Positions 48,600 to 62,600 of a stretch of DNA of 64,000 nt are shown piece by piece (the first letter of the stretch is position 1; every line of letters starts with the position of its first letter). This DNA comes from Acanthaster planci. Its lineage: Eukaryota; Echinodermata; Asteroidea; Valvatida; Acanthasteridae. The position numbers and the translations under genes are program-made. The DNA is taken from positions 333,980-397,979 of the forward strand of contig NW_019091518.1 in NCBI RefSeq assembly GCF_001949145.1. The letters are read 5' to 3'. Below the pieces are notes generated by a model. It worked only from the letters and a program-made list of their open reading frames with translations. It was not told where the DNA came from and searched no databases.

Positions 48600-50980
48600 G
48601 GGTCACGGCCATCCGGCTTGTCTCTCTTTGCCTGCAGTTGCCCATCTGCAAATGCTTGTCATTCTGCAAATGCCTGTTTTGGCTCCCTTGAGAAAACGAC
48701 TTTTAGGTGGATTCGAACCCTGGACCACTTGCACTCCGCATCAGATGAGCTGGCGTAAGAGGCAACAGTGATTTCCCCCCCCCCCCGGTTTATGAGGAAA
48801 GCTGTGTAATAGTGATTCTTGCTTGGTTTCCTTGAACCACTATTTTTCTTTAGTTGCATAATAAATTCCATCAATGCCTTCAGTTTGCTTCCCACTTTAG
48901 CATAATTTTCCTGTCAATTCTCTGCAATTAATTTAACTTCTGATTAGCAGCAGTAACAATGCCGTTTACATGTCATATTTACTTTTTCCCCATGTTTTTG
49001 AAGATCCGCCGTGGGGAAATTCCATCCTTTGTTTCCTTCACTCATTTTGGGTCACATGACTCTGAGACTAACCAGTCAAGTATCACATTAGTTGCATTCT
49101 TTTGAAAAGTAATGCAAATGTTCTAATACAGAAAATGAAATACATGCAACTGTTGAGCCCATTGCAAGTCAAGTAGAGTTCAAATCCACTGACATTCAGT
49201 GACTATTTCATGTATGTATTTTCATTAGAATTAAATCAATATCAATCAATCCCAGGCTCAATATTCAAAAGCCCATGGAGGTATTAGCCTCAAGTGCATT
49301 TAATGAAAGACGTTAAAGGAATCTTCAGGTCAGGGGACCAGACTGCAAAAGTGAGAGGTTGGGAAACCAGTCTAGCGCAAGATTTTACCTCACTGGTTCA
49401 CCTGCTTTGTTATTACCATTTCAGAATAATTTGATGTGGCCTGCTCTCATAGTAATGAAGACTTGGTCACTTCATATTTTCAACTTTGCAGTTATAGTGC
49501 ATGTTGGTGACATGTATATAAGGACTTCTGTTAACATCTTAATTATTGAATGCAAAAACTGAAACAAGGGGACAAAATGTCGTGAGAGTTTTGCCAAATT
49601 GCAGAGCGGCAAAGGTGGATTCGACGCTTGTGAAGCAAAAGGTGGATGGTTGTCTCTGAACCGTGTAGTGTTGAGATCAAATCAACATGGATCCCCATTG
49701 GTGCTCGTGCGGTTCATGTGATGAGATGATGTACATATTGGAGCTGCTTTTGGGGATGCCCCGTTGTGGAGAAAAATTAGGTGAAAAAGATTGGTTACGA
49801 ATTCAGGCTGGTATGGTGTTGTAGTTCACTCTGTCAGGACGGTCGTTTCGTCTGATGGACTTGGCCATAAAGGGTCGAATGGATCGATTACTTTTTAACA
49901 CCGATGCAAACCAAAAGATCGAAAGAACTAGTAAGAGGCCTATGTACATGTACATCACATGAGGACTGTATTGTTAAGCGTTCGTTTTTTGTCATTTGAA
50001 ATTTGATTAACTTTTGAAAATCGTAGTGATATGTTTTCGTTGTCGATCGATTTTTGTTTTTTCTTTTGTATAAAAATAAGATCTCTTAAAATAAAAAGAA
50101 AAATCACTCAAGACATTTTATGCATGCTGTCTTCATTTTTGGAGTTCCATGCATAATGCTGGGGTCTTGTCACCGAGACCGCATTTTGTGAGCAGTGTTG
50201 AAAACTGAAATCATCATAAACTTCTTGGTGGACTAACAGTGACAGTAGAATTTGCGAGAGATTACTCTTGGTGCGCATTTAACGGATCCGTTTTACGTGA
50301 AGACTTTGGGCATTGATAAAGATAGTTAACTAGGCGCGTGCTGACGCGTTTTTTTTATTTCATATACCAGTTTAAAGGGTTTGTAAAAGTTAGCTTTCTT
50401 GCAGATAGCTATCTGTACTGACAAATGATTTTTTTTATAAGACATTTCCTGTTACACTAGTAACAGTTACGTTTTCCATGATTTTAAACATATTATAAGG
50501 GCAATATTTTTTGCAGCTTCTTCAACAGAGCAAACTTTATTTTCAAAATACGGGGTCACGTGAAGTTCGAGTTGATGTATTCACGTGATTCACGGACATG
50601 AATCGGGACTAACTGTTGTACAGCAGTCGGCCAGGTGTTTTTTTCATTTGAATAGTTCCCGATGTATCCCTTTGACTCGCATCCGTGCGATATGTCATTC
50701 GCGTGCAGTTGATTTTTTTCTGAAATTTGATTTTCACTCGGGGATAATAATAACTGACAGACTCTCTTCAGATTTAGTTGCACTATTCGTGTTTCAGCAC
50801 AGTCATATTAGAGGATAGAGCTGCGACAAATTATGACACTGGACACAAAATGGAGAATTGCGGTGATGTGCTGTCAATTATATTGCATATACTCAATGTT
50901 ATGCTCTGTAAACCATTTTGTGTCCGTGGCGCGCCAGTTGTTGCAATTCTTCAGCTCTGCATCGGATGTCTCGGAGTGAT
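48600..50980. other. Intergenic between UBL4A and the convergent SLC16-like gene
   Basis: Holds both 3' flanks. A C-run lies at about 48774-48786. A minus-strand GGTTCGAATCC B-box at 48709-48719 hints at a decayed tRNA-derived SINE. No other gene is seen. Confidence 0.45.
48860..48865 (+). terminator. Possible UBL4A polyadenylation signal
   Basis: AATAAA 261 bp after the UBL4A stop codon, the nearest hexamer seen. Confidence 0.35.
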
Positions 50981-53900
50981 TCAAGCTGCAAGTTGTGCCA
51001 TTTCCACGGAAACCGGCGATTCCACGGAGTTGTTGTGCCGGCTCCTTTCCCGCCAAGTTTGGACGCGCCCTAAGATCGGTTCCAGCAGCAACACCACACC
51101 ACTGCCCAGAAAGGCAATAGCTCCAACCACATAGACAGCCGAGTAGTCTTGGATGTGCGCGTACACAAAACCTTACGTAAACAATCAAAACAAATGAAGG
51201 TAACTTGAAGTATGGCCTTCTTATTGAAGAAAACTTGCCCACGACACTACACTGAAAAAAATTGGTTATTGCAATTAACAACTTTTCTACACGCTTTCTT
51301 ATTGGCTATTTGTAATCAATTTTTTTTAAAACACTACATGTTGGTGTTTAGTATAAATGAATAGAACTGGACAGGAAGTGATATATGTGTTCACAAAGTG
51401 GCAGCAATGTGATGTTCATTTGCTAAATAGTTATTTGAGTGCACATCTCTTTGGAGAATCACGTGAAATCTTTTACCATTTCTTGAAGTAAACTGTGTAT
51501 TATTCTGAAAGGAAGCAAAACCCCGGAAGAAGGGTAGAACCAAAATCCAGGTATTGCATAGTGTGACGACACGGAATGTAAAATAATTATTGGTTCATGT
51601 ACATGTATAATTCTTTCTGTTCGCCGAATATTTCAAGGGGCTGAATTACATTGGGGCAACAGTGTAATATCATTTTCATCGCAATACTTTATCGCACTTA
51701 CCGGCAAGTGGTGGTCCTACCAGAAAGCCCAGTCCTTGCATTTCAATGACCAGTCCGAAGGAGTAGCCCAACGACTCCAAACCAACGTACTCAACGAGGA
51801 GAGCAGGCACCAGCGGGTCTGTTGACCCGGCCACAAGCGTGTAGGTGGCCGCTGTCAACGCAAGGGTGGAGTACGTGGATGCGGTCGACATCAATGCAAG
51901 CAAGAAGCAGGAGATGAAAAGCGAAGCCACGTATCCCATCAGGCGGTGGGAGACGCACATGACACGGTCGAAGATGAACCCGACAACCAGACGACCCACT
52001 GTGTCCGTGATACCCATGACAGCTAATATGACGGCCCAAGCGTCTTGCTCCAAGCCGCGGGACAAGGCAAAGGCTTTGAAGTACATGTATGGAAGCTGGT
52101 AGCCGATGCACAGAATGAAACCCGAAAACCAGAAGAAAACGAAGAACCGGTTGCGGAACAGACCGCCAATAGTCGTCAGCGTGCTCAGACACTCTTGGCA
52201 GTTTCTTGTGGGCGTGACGTTAGATGCATCTTCGTTATCTGTGTCTTTTTGAGAACTGCCTTCCTCAAGATCATCTCGGAGTCCTGCTTCGATGGAGGTG
52301 ACTGAAACTCCAGAAGCGTTGTCTGTGAGGTCACCCAACACTGGGTACAACCTTTCCTCCTCGGGAAGGCATTCGAGGAGAGTGGTTGTTGGTAACTGAT
52401 TCAGGGATCCTGGAGCCGAAGGGTCTTGGGACGCCTCCAGAGCCGAAGGCACCGACAATCTAGAGTTGTTATCCCGAAAGGAATTGTCCGTAGCCAACGG
52501 AGACCCAGCGGTGGGAGAGGTGATCGGAGACTGCAAGAAGCTGCTCACACCCGCTCTGACATTCACGCTTTGCTGCCAGCTGCCAATTGTAAATCCTCCC
52601 GGATTTGGCGAGTAAGCTGTTGGGCTGTGCACTGGTGACGGAGGAGAGGAGGCATGCACGATCTCTATCGCTGGAAGTGGCCCGGCAGGGGAGATTCGGC
52701 TGCCTGACTCGCCCACAGATGAAGAGTTGTTGGCGAGCGAACGTCCCCTGACGTTGTTCGCTGCCGAGGGAGACGGCAGCCCAAAGAAACTGTCCAGCAA
52801 ATACGGTGAGGCGGGCACCGGCGAGTTTCTCGGTGACTGCAGCAGCACGCTCCTGCCCACTTTGACGCCGATGCTCTGCTTCCAACTCCCCACAGGGGAG
52901 TTCAAGCTCTGCGCGCTTGCCCCAGTCTCTGGCCGGCTTAAAATGGCCACGGTCTGCTCTGTGTGTTCCTGGGCCATTCCATCGCCATCAGTGGCACTGT
53001 TATCGACATTAATGTCCCTGTCACCTTCAGCCCCAGAAACACGCACTGGGATTTTTCTCGCTAGGTAGGTGGCTCCACAGAGACACAGCATCAGTTCCAG
53101 GACCCCGAGAACGATGAACGAATTCCTCCACCCGAGGTTAGCCAGGAGGCTCTGATTGACCGGGGCGAAGATGAATGTACCCAGACCCGAGCCGGATGCA
53201 GAGATCCCCGCCGCAAACGCTCGCCGCCGCTCAAAGAAATTTCCCAGCATGACGATACATGGAAGATAGCTCATTCCGAAACCAAGACCTGTGTCCGAAT
53301 ACATAAAGTTTATCACCTTTTTTCCAGAATTTGTATTGATCGTGCTGAGATCTTCTATGAAGTGAATCACAGAGCAAAAATAGCCATTCCATTTGCCAAA
53401 GCGTTTCTCAAATGGCAATATGGTCTGCTTGATAATCCTTGTTTTTGTTGTTTTGATCTTCCTTAACCCTAACACTCAATCCTTCACCTGTTGGAGGACT
53501 GAGGAGTGTTAGGGTTAAGGAAAATCAAGTTCTAAGCGTCCTCAATCCTCCAATTTCAGATACCCCCAAGGGGTTTACGGTTAAGCACAACATGCAAGCT
53601 TTGCTAATGCTGGATATCCTTATTTACAATCTTGAATCTGTTATCCCAACTGGCTGCCATACTGAAACAACCGACACTCAAGAACATGCATATAAGGCTA
53701 GTTAGGCTACTGAGTAAAACGTACCAGCAAGTACCCCAAACGAGAAGTAAAGATGAATTAGGCTCGTTGCCGTGGCGCTGAGAATAAAACCCGCTGATGC
53801 CAAGGCCCCGCCTACTACAGCCACTGCGCATGCACCAAACTTGTCAATGAAGACACTAATCATGGGACCTGTTTGCAAAAACGAAAGTAAAACGAATTGA

Positions 53901-54475
53901 AGTTTAATAATTTCTACATCAACATGGTTTTTAGAATATTGATCGCCCTAGTATTTGACGTAACATTAACAACTCGAGTCGCAGATATGTGGAATAAAAC
54001 AGCACTTTAGACAAGACTAGAACGTTAATTTTCAGATACGATACTAAATTCATATACCTGAACACAGCATCATTCCAAGCATAATGGAGCCCGTCCATGA
54101 CGTTTCGGCGTTCGTCCCACCAAACTCCCTCAAGAGTTCAACATGGAACGCCCCGAGGGTGGCATAGCTCATTCCAAACGTCAGGATATGGGTAAAGAGG
54201 GCGGCGATCATGATCAGCCACGCCCATCCCCTGTCCAGATTCTTTGGATGGACTGATGTTGCCGGAGACGAAGCAGGCACATTGCTACCAGCCAGTGGTA
54301 TGCTGGTGATCACCTCAGCCAGGTCCAATCCGTCCAGCTTGTCCGGCCCGGCTGGACCGGCGGGTTGCCTGCAGCAGCCCTGTGCGTCCCCAGCAGCATT
54401 ACTGACCAGGTCCGGTTGAACGGTGGGTAGTTCGGGCGGTGCAACGGGCATGCCAGCCTGGCACGGAACGGACAT
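50981..54475 (-). CDS. Monocarboxylate-transporter-like protein (SLC16 family), 4 coding exons
   Basis: Complete 779-residue major-facilitator protein with about 12 membrane spans, likely plasma-membrane transport of a monocarboxylate or other small organic substrate. Exons in transcript order: 54058-54475, 53725-53868, 51702-53288, 50981-51171, with a phase-1 intron at every join. The SLC16 signatures are LDRGWAWLIM in TM1 and NFFERRRAFAAGISASGSG (about 205-222) between TM4 and TM5. Other helices include FGAFHVELLREFGG-like, GYQLPYMYFKAFALSRG and LVVGFIFDRVM. TM6-TM7 are joined by an unusually long loop of about 300 residues, Ser/Pro rich, with a duplicated 36-residue motif. The N-terminal tail (about 80 residues) is also Pro rich. 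An AG at 54480-54479 suggests a 5' UTR intron. Substrate and subfamily were not assigned. Confidence 0.92.
52477..52890 (-). repeat. Duplicated 36-residue motif in the SLC16-like loop
   Basis: Residues 321-356 (52783-52890) and 423-458 (52477-52584) align without gaps as GSW.QS..V..G....LQSP, then SP, SP and a final SF, with four spaced Ser-Pro pairs overall. The duplicated Ser-Pro pattern suggests paired phosphorylation or docking sites; that is inference. Confidence 0.8.
53453..53528. repeat. 25-bp inverted repeat with telomere-like core in SLC16-like intron 2
   Basis: CCTTAACCCTAACACTC (53461-53477) and its exact complement (53504-53520) extend to 25-bp arms with one mismatch. A similar CCTAAC...TTAGG sequence occurs near 57775-57835, so this is probably a small dispersed foldback element. 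Confidence 0.6.
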
Positions 54476-54689
54476 TGCCTTATATTGTTAAATAAGAATA
54501 AAAATAAAATTTGTTTATAAAGAAATGACCACGAATACGAATGGAGTAAAACTGGGGAAAACTTGTAATTGTCCGGGATTGCATGATGGAATCTCGTAGT
54601 GTGAACTGCACTTTGAAAGCCGCAATCGCCCTATGTGCAGGCTTTCGAGGGCCAAATTGCTTAGTATATATGATCGAAAGATGCAGACC

Positions 54690-54902
54690 AGGGGCCAATT
54701 TCATAGAGCTGATTAAGGACACAATTTGCTTAAGCGTGAAAACCTTGCTTAAAAACAAAGATTACAAGCTCAAACTCTATAATGATTGTCGTGCCAACCA
54801 AAACAATAGACATCACATGGAGTTTTGGCTGGTTGCCTGATTTATCAAGCAACGTTTTTTAAGCAAATTTTGCGCTTAAACCGCTCCGTGAAAGCAGCCC
54901 CT
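54690..54902. mobile_element. Decayed MITE with AGGGGC ends
   Basis: The left end AGGGGCCAATTTCATAGAGC and the reversed right end AGGGGCTGCTTTCACGGAGC are imperfect inverted repeats. AT-rich TTAAGC motifs recur inside. No coding capacity. Confidence 0.5.
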
Positions 54903-56670
54903 CGCTGAAACAAAATGTTGGAACAGTAAAATTAAGATACGGACCAACATACACATGGTTTAAGCATCCCATACACATACAAATGAAACCAAAACATAAA
55001 GTTATCCTTAAAAGCAGAAATTTCTACAATATTTTAGTCCTTTTTAAACATTATTTTCCCCAGAATAAAGGCCGCGTATTACAAAAAATGTGCCAGTGTC
55101 CCACTGAATTAGAAGTGTAGATGCATATTCCAGGCAGAAGGCCGTCAGCATAAATCGTAAATTACTGTTAAAGTCAAGTTTTTATTTATAAAAATGCACA
55201 ATATTATTTTAATCACCAACAGACCTTCATCAATCTTATATTCAGACTTTTGTGGTTTTTCTCAAAAAGTAATATTTGGGCTTTTTCTTGGCACACAAGA
55301 AAACCCAAGCCACTACTTGTAATTTGATCTGATAAGCATCAGGATAGGATTTTCAGAGCCATAGACTATGCCAACAAAATCAATAAACCCTTGCCAAGCT
55401 AATGTTTTTAAAACAGTATTTTGTTACTTAGCCTAGTTCTCCATGTAGGCTAACATGTACCTCAGAGGACGAAAATTGTATGCGATGCTCAAGCTATGTT
55501 CGCATCGCAATCTCACCGCTGTCAGGCTCCGTCAATACCCGGCGAGATGGAATGCTGCAAGCTGAGCGGAGCTTGACTTAAACGGACACAGCCTCCGTCG
55601 ATGTCGTCACGGTGTAAGCAGCCAGCAATCGGTTTGCCGTTGGCTAGGCACCCAAAGTCAGGCCGCGTGTTGATGTTCGTGTATAAGATGGAACTGTCGT
55701 CTTCAGCGTGGAGGGCTTTGGTTTCCATGGTAATAACGCGCGTCTCTCTTGGTTCCTTGAATCATGCGCGTAAATGCAAAAGGGACAAAATTTAATAGAG
55801 ACCTCTGGGCTCTTTCAAGACAGTCCGATCCTGTAATTGGTCCTTCTGGCTCAGTGTTGCTTGAACATACAATTATACTTGTAGCCCTCTTTGTCTTCAT
55901 ATCATCATTTACAAAGAACAGGCAATGAAAAGTTTCACACTGTTTTGAGGTGAACAACTGCAGTTCAGAAATCTCATAATACAAGTGTTAGAGATAAAAA
56001 CCCCCCTTCATTGGCCTGCAGCAAGATGTCTGGAAGTCCTTGAAGGCCATATTGAGGATGCCCACGGAGAGAGGTGTCACGCTAGGGACGGGGGGGGGCC
56101 TGGTGGTTATGACCGTGGATGGTGGTATGGGGGAGGGGATGCAGAGCGGCCGCGTGGAGGAATCGAGTTATCCGGATCCAGCTGTATCGCCAAGAGAAGC
56201 GCCCCCGACCGACGTCGTGTGGTTTTCCTGGTCGTGGGCGGGGATGCGCAGGCGCGGCTGGCTGGCCGCCCCCGGCCCCACGTACGTACGTACGTACGGA
56301 CACACGGCTGCTGGATTGTGGTTGCTTCTAAAGAAAATGATGCACGGTTCCGAACATGACTTGACCAATTTTGGTCAATAAGCATGTACGTACGGGCTTA
56401 AATGTGCCAAGGAAGTGGTGCCCGTCATTTCTGCCGTGCTGCATGATCTGATGTAAGGCCTACTCCCAGAATGCAGGAAATTCCCTGTCATGGTAATTCC
56501 ATTCCAACTGACAAGTTCTAAGTACATAGTACGCCACATACGCACTGGAAGTCGCATCAGGTTGAGAGGGTTCGTCGCGACTCCACTCCGGGATTTCACT
56601 GTAGGCCTTGCTCGTCAATGTTGATGTTGATCTGGTTGCACAGCTAGCTTTGTGTAACTCTAATTGCTCC
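54903..56670. other. Intergenic, divergent promoter region
   Basis: Lies between the divergent SLC16-like and receptor-like genes. It contains a G-run near 56090 and a short (ACGT)n tract at about 56280-56299, where the local GC content is clearly higher than in the surrounding DNA. No conserved exon is recognised. Confidence 0.45.
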
Positions 56671-59600
56671 ATGATGGCTACAGTGGAGAAAAGGCCAACA
56701 TTTAGCCCTTCTACAAGTTCTGCATACTTAGTGACCTTAACATTGTTAGAAATGTTACTGTTTTCGCCAACTGTATTAAGCGATTGTGATCAACCATGCT
56801 CCCCGGTGAGTACACGTAGGCTTGCATGATGTAGTTCATTAGTGTTTAGTCTGTCCTTGCAGATCCTTGTCAGGTGCATGTGCCATATTTTGTTCTGGGC
56901 TTAAGCTGTACTCTCAAAATGCATACCGCACGAACGTAGGTCGTTAACAAATTGTGACGGAAAGTGTGGAATTTCGCAGAATTTCCTACAAAATATGTTG
57001 TTCACGGGCGTATTAATGAAATCTTGCATAACGTTGTTGGGTTCAGCATGGTTAGGGTTAAATTTAAGTAATTTATGGAAGCATTTATGGAATTCAGGAT
57101 ACAAGGCACTTGGGAACGAGATTTCTGTCTTCTTCAAGTAAAAATGTGAGAAAAACTTTTAAAAAAAATTTCGCATAGTAGGAGGACTTTCATACCCTGG
57201 ACGTTAGTCGCAATGTAATGTAAACGTTGTCCAACCTGGGCTAATGTACATGTACCGTATGTAGACCGGTGTGAAAAATTGCACATTATGATGGTTATGT
57301 GTTTTCCAAGTCATATCACAATATCTTCGCTGGGATTCTGTGGGAAAGCGTTTCATCAGACACCACTGAGTTTCCCTTAAAATGTCATAACAGCCATCTG
57401 AAAGTTATAATGTCCCAAAAAGTGAAATTTAGCAAGGAAAATTCCGAAGCATTACTTGGAAAACACTTTGGGTTTTTTGAACAAGTCTCATAAGTGTGTG
57501 CACAGGGGTATCTCAAGTGTTGTCCACAAAAGAACATTTTGTCTTTTCCCTGCTAAATTTGACATTTTATGGCATTGTAATGCATTCAAATGACTGATTT
57601 ACATGAAGGCTCACCATGCCATGCTTTATCATGCACTTTTTTAAACACTTCATTCACAAAAATGTTAAAATGGGTTGTACATGTACTGGGTAGGCCAACA
57701 TGATTATAGAAGACGGAATAGTTTTTAAATATTGATAACGGTATTTCATTTTTCCCATCAAGTTTATACAGATCCCTAACAGTCCCAAATCCTCTGATTT
57801 CAATATGAGTTTATGCCCTAGGGGGTTAGGATTAAAAAATCTGTTCTTGGTATGTGTTCATGCCTTGAATGAATGCCATTATTAAGAGGCAAGCCATTCA
57901 AATGTGCTGTTTATGGTGTGCTATTTGAAATTCATCCCTGTATTGACGGGCTGCGATACTAACAAATGGCACCATAGTTGAAATGGGACTGCCCCTGGGC
58001 CACACCTGGGTTGAGGTGGTCTGATGACATGCTCACCTCTCTTGTTCACATCATGTGGAAACTGAACCCCGCCAAAAATTGGTTGGATCCATCATTGCAA
58101 TCCATTGGTACATTAGGCATAGTATAAAGAGAGAAATTAGCCTCATCCATTGACAGTACAGGCGTCCCCCACTCTTGGTCTTCCCTATACTGCCCTCATA
58201 CCAACAAACATGACTGAGAACAGGCCAGAATTCCTCCATCATTGCCCCCCGAAATCACGACCCCATTGGATACAAGTAAGTTTACTTCACTGACCACACA
58301 CCCTGTATCGGTTATGTTTGCTTAAAAAAATGCGACATCTCCCTTACATGTAGAAAAGACTTGTACCACCCCTCTTGAAAATTGTATAAATGTTCCCATG
58401 CAATTTTCCCCATATCACTCAAACTTTATGTCAGATCTTCCATCTTATAATGCATTTCTAGGCATACATGTTGATGAACATACATGTACTCGCCATAAGT
58501 TGTGTCAGCCCCACCTGATATGTTCTGTGGTGCAGCGTTGTTACTTGAATCAAAGAAAGGAAATACATGTGTGAGTTCACCGTAGTAAAAATGTCTCATT
58601 GTAAGCCGAACAGAGCCATTGCATTTCTATCTTTTCTCCACTTCTGCCACCACTTTGTCCACAGCTACATGTACCAAAATATCATTTAAATACAAGCTCT
58701 TACGATATTATTGCTCCATTGCTCTAACGAGGAAGCTTTACACATGTTTCATTCCTGTGTTTGTGTACATGTGTCCATGCCAGACACGCCCCCAGTCTTG
58801 GAAAGCGCTGCTGAAACATTTTAGGAAGTCCAGTTCAAAAATAAATGTTGATGTTTCCAGCTCTTCAATATCCTCCCATTGTCTTTGGACTGGAGAAAGA
58901 GCCAGGACTGTTGAAACAACATAATGCTCAGTCCAGCTTCTTTGCCATTTGGTTTTTAATGACTGCACATTTTCTATAGATTGGCAATGTTCACTTCCTT
59001 GTTCATTTTTATCTGTCATCAGTCACACAACTTGTCCTAGTGCCTTGTTTGCTCTACAAAATACAAACATTGAAACTAAATCAGAGCAGTCATTAAGTCC
59101 CAATCACAACAAAGGTGTACCATTGTTTCTGTTTCACTTAATTGTACTGGTCCACGCAGGGTGCACCGCTGATAATGTACACACGTACAAAATGTACACA
59201 TGCAGAGTGTAGCCAGGGTTTTCATTGGGGGGGAATTGGGGAGCTGGATATGATCAAGTGGGGGGTGTAATTAATCCCAGTATTTTCTTGATAAATACTT
59301 TCATTTTCTGTATTGTTGAAATTTCAGGGGGGGACATGATATTAATATGAGGGGGTACGCCCTCTCCAAACTCCCTTCCCTCCCCCAGGCTGCTACTCAC
59401 ATGCATGCGAATATCACACAAACTGTAATTACCGTCATTTGAAAATATTTGAGACATCAACTACTAACGTGTACGTGTACATGCACATGAAGTTTTACAG
59501 CCAGTATTGTTTCTTTCTGATTGAATTCTGTCAAAAAAATTTTGTTGAGTACTGCCGTAGGCCATTTTCAAAACATTTGTCTGATTGAACGGTCAATTTT

Positions 59601-62600
59601 ATATGTTACACCAGAGTTGTGGTATCAGGGATTAAAGACATTTAAGTGAAGACTTAAGTCCTCAATCATGTACGTACTTGTATGTACATGTACTGTGGCT
59701 TCTGAAGGCTTTAACCAAGACTCCAGGACACATGGGCATGTTAATTACATGTATTTTTCACAGTCTCAGTTTTTTTCTCAAATGAGGCACAGTTTCCAGG
59801 ACAGTTGTGACATTGAAACTGTATCCATGAGACATTTAGGACGTATTTTCCCTTTCAATCCACGAAGGTTGTACCCCTTAATTACAACAAAAAATGCATT
59901 CATAACTGAACTTGCCTTTACTGACTGATTGTTCATTGTAAGTGAGACATTTCTAATGTTTGATAAATTTAAAATTACATGTTATTTACTGGTACATGTA
60001 TATTTTAGTTTGTTTGCTGCTGCACATTTACCAGTATCTACATGTACATGTACATGTACGGAACCATGGCGATTTGTAAACTTTTGGGAAGAGGGGAGGA
60101 TGTCAGTACATTTTCCAATTTTTATTTCCTATTTTTCTCTCTTAAAGTCATATCTCCCTATAATATGTCAGGAAAATACTAGTACAAGGGCAGGAACATT
60201 ATTAAGTGTATTGATATTCCCTTGCTCTCAATTGGTACTTTAATAAGTTTAAAGGCAGAAATTATCACTAAAAATATGCCCGGCTTGTATGTTGGAGTTG
60301 GTTACCCCCTACCCTTTCAAATTGTCCACAAATGATATATTGTCCATGACTGTAGCTTTGGGGTCTAATTTTTTTGATGTCCCTGTGACATCTAACATAG
60401 ATGTATGACTTTGTAGCCAAGTTCAGAACGCATTCTCTAATTTCCAAGAGTAATAAATTGATGCAGATTACCTGTACCTGCCAATCAAATAGAAATAGTT
60501 TGAAATCAATCTTGCAATATTTCTGTGTCAATTTCCACAGGTCGGGTGTAACAGGGACACAAAAATGTCACACCTTTGGACCCCAAATTTTTCGAATGAC
60601 CCAGGTACAAATGTACAATGTACACTGTACAGTATACATGTACATGTACAGTAGGTTGGTAGTGTAGGCCTACTCTACATGTATGCATGTTGCCTGACCT
60701 TGACATGAGTGGGATCACAGAGTGATACTACAGTATGTACATGTATCTATAGAATACATGTCATGTAAAGGTTACAGGTGCATGTACATCATGTATGCAC
60801 ATGTGTTAAAAAAAAAACCACTGGTGCATGTAACTGAACAGTGCTGATAGATATACAGGTCATCCAACCCACTTGATAGGAACTTATAAGGCTATGTGAA
60901 CAATGGAGATGGACAACTGTTTTCTCATCAAAGGTCATCAGCACTGGCACAGTTTACTGGGAATAGGAGGGGAATTCCCTGTTTTGTTGCATTGACAGCA
61001 TAGTCAACCAATTCTGAGAAGGAATTACAGGATGAGTGTGTGCCAACATGTGCCTAGGCACAGCAGGATACAGTGGTTAACCCCAAAGGGTTTGTAGGCA
61101 GTAACACTTCAAAATACACAATATGACAGCACTGAGTATGTGTAAGAGTAAGAGCTATAGAGAGAAGTACATGACGTGACACGTACCTTCATTGGTCCAG
61201 TTGGAAATGGTACATTAACCCTTGTTTACACTGCTGTACATATTGGCCCTTATGCATTAACCATTTTCAGATGGTATGATTTTTGTAGAAAATTTCGATT
61301 TCCCAAAAGGGAAAGATACTGTACGTGTATACGTGTAGCAGGCGACTTTTTTTTTTACAGTATCAAGCAAGTGCTCTTAATGCTGACCCACTGGAGTCAT
61401 TTGAACAATGTTTTTCCCCAATCTCATATTTTTCAACTCTCCAGAATGCCACACCACTGATGAGTTATTTACGTGTAGCTAACTTCATGGTTAATGTGCG
61501 TGTGTACACTAAACAAATGGGGCATTTTGCCAGCAGTTACCCTGGGCAAGTGAGGTGGTTTCAATTGCCACCTGCCAATGTGTGTGTTGACAGCCATGTT
61601 TTTTTAATGTACATGTACATGTATCTTCCACTTTGAAACTCGTTAAAAACACAAAGCCAGACCCGAAGCATTGGACCTTGTGATCCAACTCGGCAGAGCC
61701 CACACTGCCCTGTTGCACTGTACTACAGTGCTTTTAAGCCGCAAATTATTGAGGCATGGCCAGTGTTTAGAATGTATGGTAAAAAAGTTTGCTGTGTAAG
61801 CGTGTTTTCATCACAACATCATAAAAATATCCATACACAAACGTGGGTTTGTTGGTCACATTATACATGTACAAAGATAGAGAAAGGGACGCTGAAAACA
61901 GCGCTTGTTTTCAGAAAGAAAACTGGAAGTGTTTTAGGGCATGTTCTGTGAATTCATCTGAGCCTGAAGTTGATTGTTGTGGGAAAAAATGTTTATTTAT
62001 AGGCATTGAAACAATTGAAAAGGAAATACTTTACATATAGAAAGGGTGGTTTCCTTTCTCCAGATTAGGTAACAAAATATTTTCGTAAATCTCTTTCAGA
62101 GCTTTCCCATGGCAAATCAGTGTCAAAGTGTTGCGCCAGGTACGTATTACATTTGTATTAATTCCTGTATTTATTTTGGATTAATTTCCAGGCAATTAAA
62201 TTTCAAAAGGGTCAAGATCCTGTATGCAGATAAATTTTTGTGCACTTGAGTTAATGCGGATCACCCAAAAGGAAAGCAAAACATAGTCCAGGGAAGGAAC
62301 AAGGAATTTGAAACCAAACTTCTGGGATTCTGCTAAATCCGTCGTAAGATTGAAAAAATTAATCTATGTACTTACTGCATTGTAATTAGCAACCAAAAAA
62401 GCCCTAAATAAACATCTGCATGAAAAAGCCAATCCTAGAATAGCACTTGGGTCCATTGACTGAAAGTCTACGCGTAGGTCACTGTCAACGTGTTTACAAC
62501 AGATCTGTCAAACATTGGTATATCAGTGCCTCTTTAACCAAATTTCCAGAGATTAAGCCACTCCTATCATTAAATATGCAAAATGTAATGGTCCAATAAG

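Noticed and set aside
48709-48719. tRNA-like B-box (GGTTCGAATCC, minus strand)
   Set aside because: No acceptor stem or coherent cloverleaf could be built; at most a decayed tRNA-derived SINE.
53289-53475. Upstream extension of the long SLC16-like frame, with a Met at 53475
   Set aside because: A consensus acceptor at 53288 keeps phase with the preceding exon and yields the conserved GLGFGMSYLP start; the extension resembles no carrier and contains a foldback repeat.
55522-55728. 68-codon minus-strand frame with several Cys
   Set aside because: No signal, domain or splice support; not distinguishable from chance.
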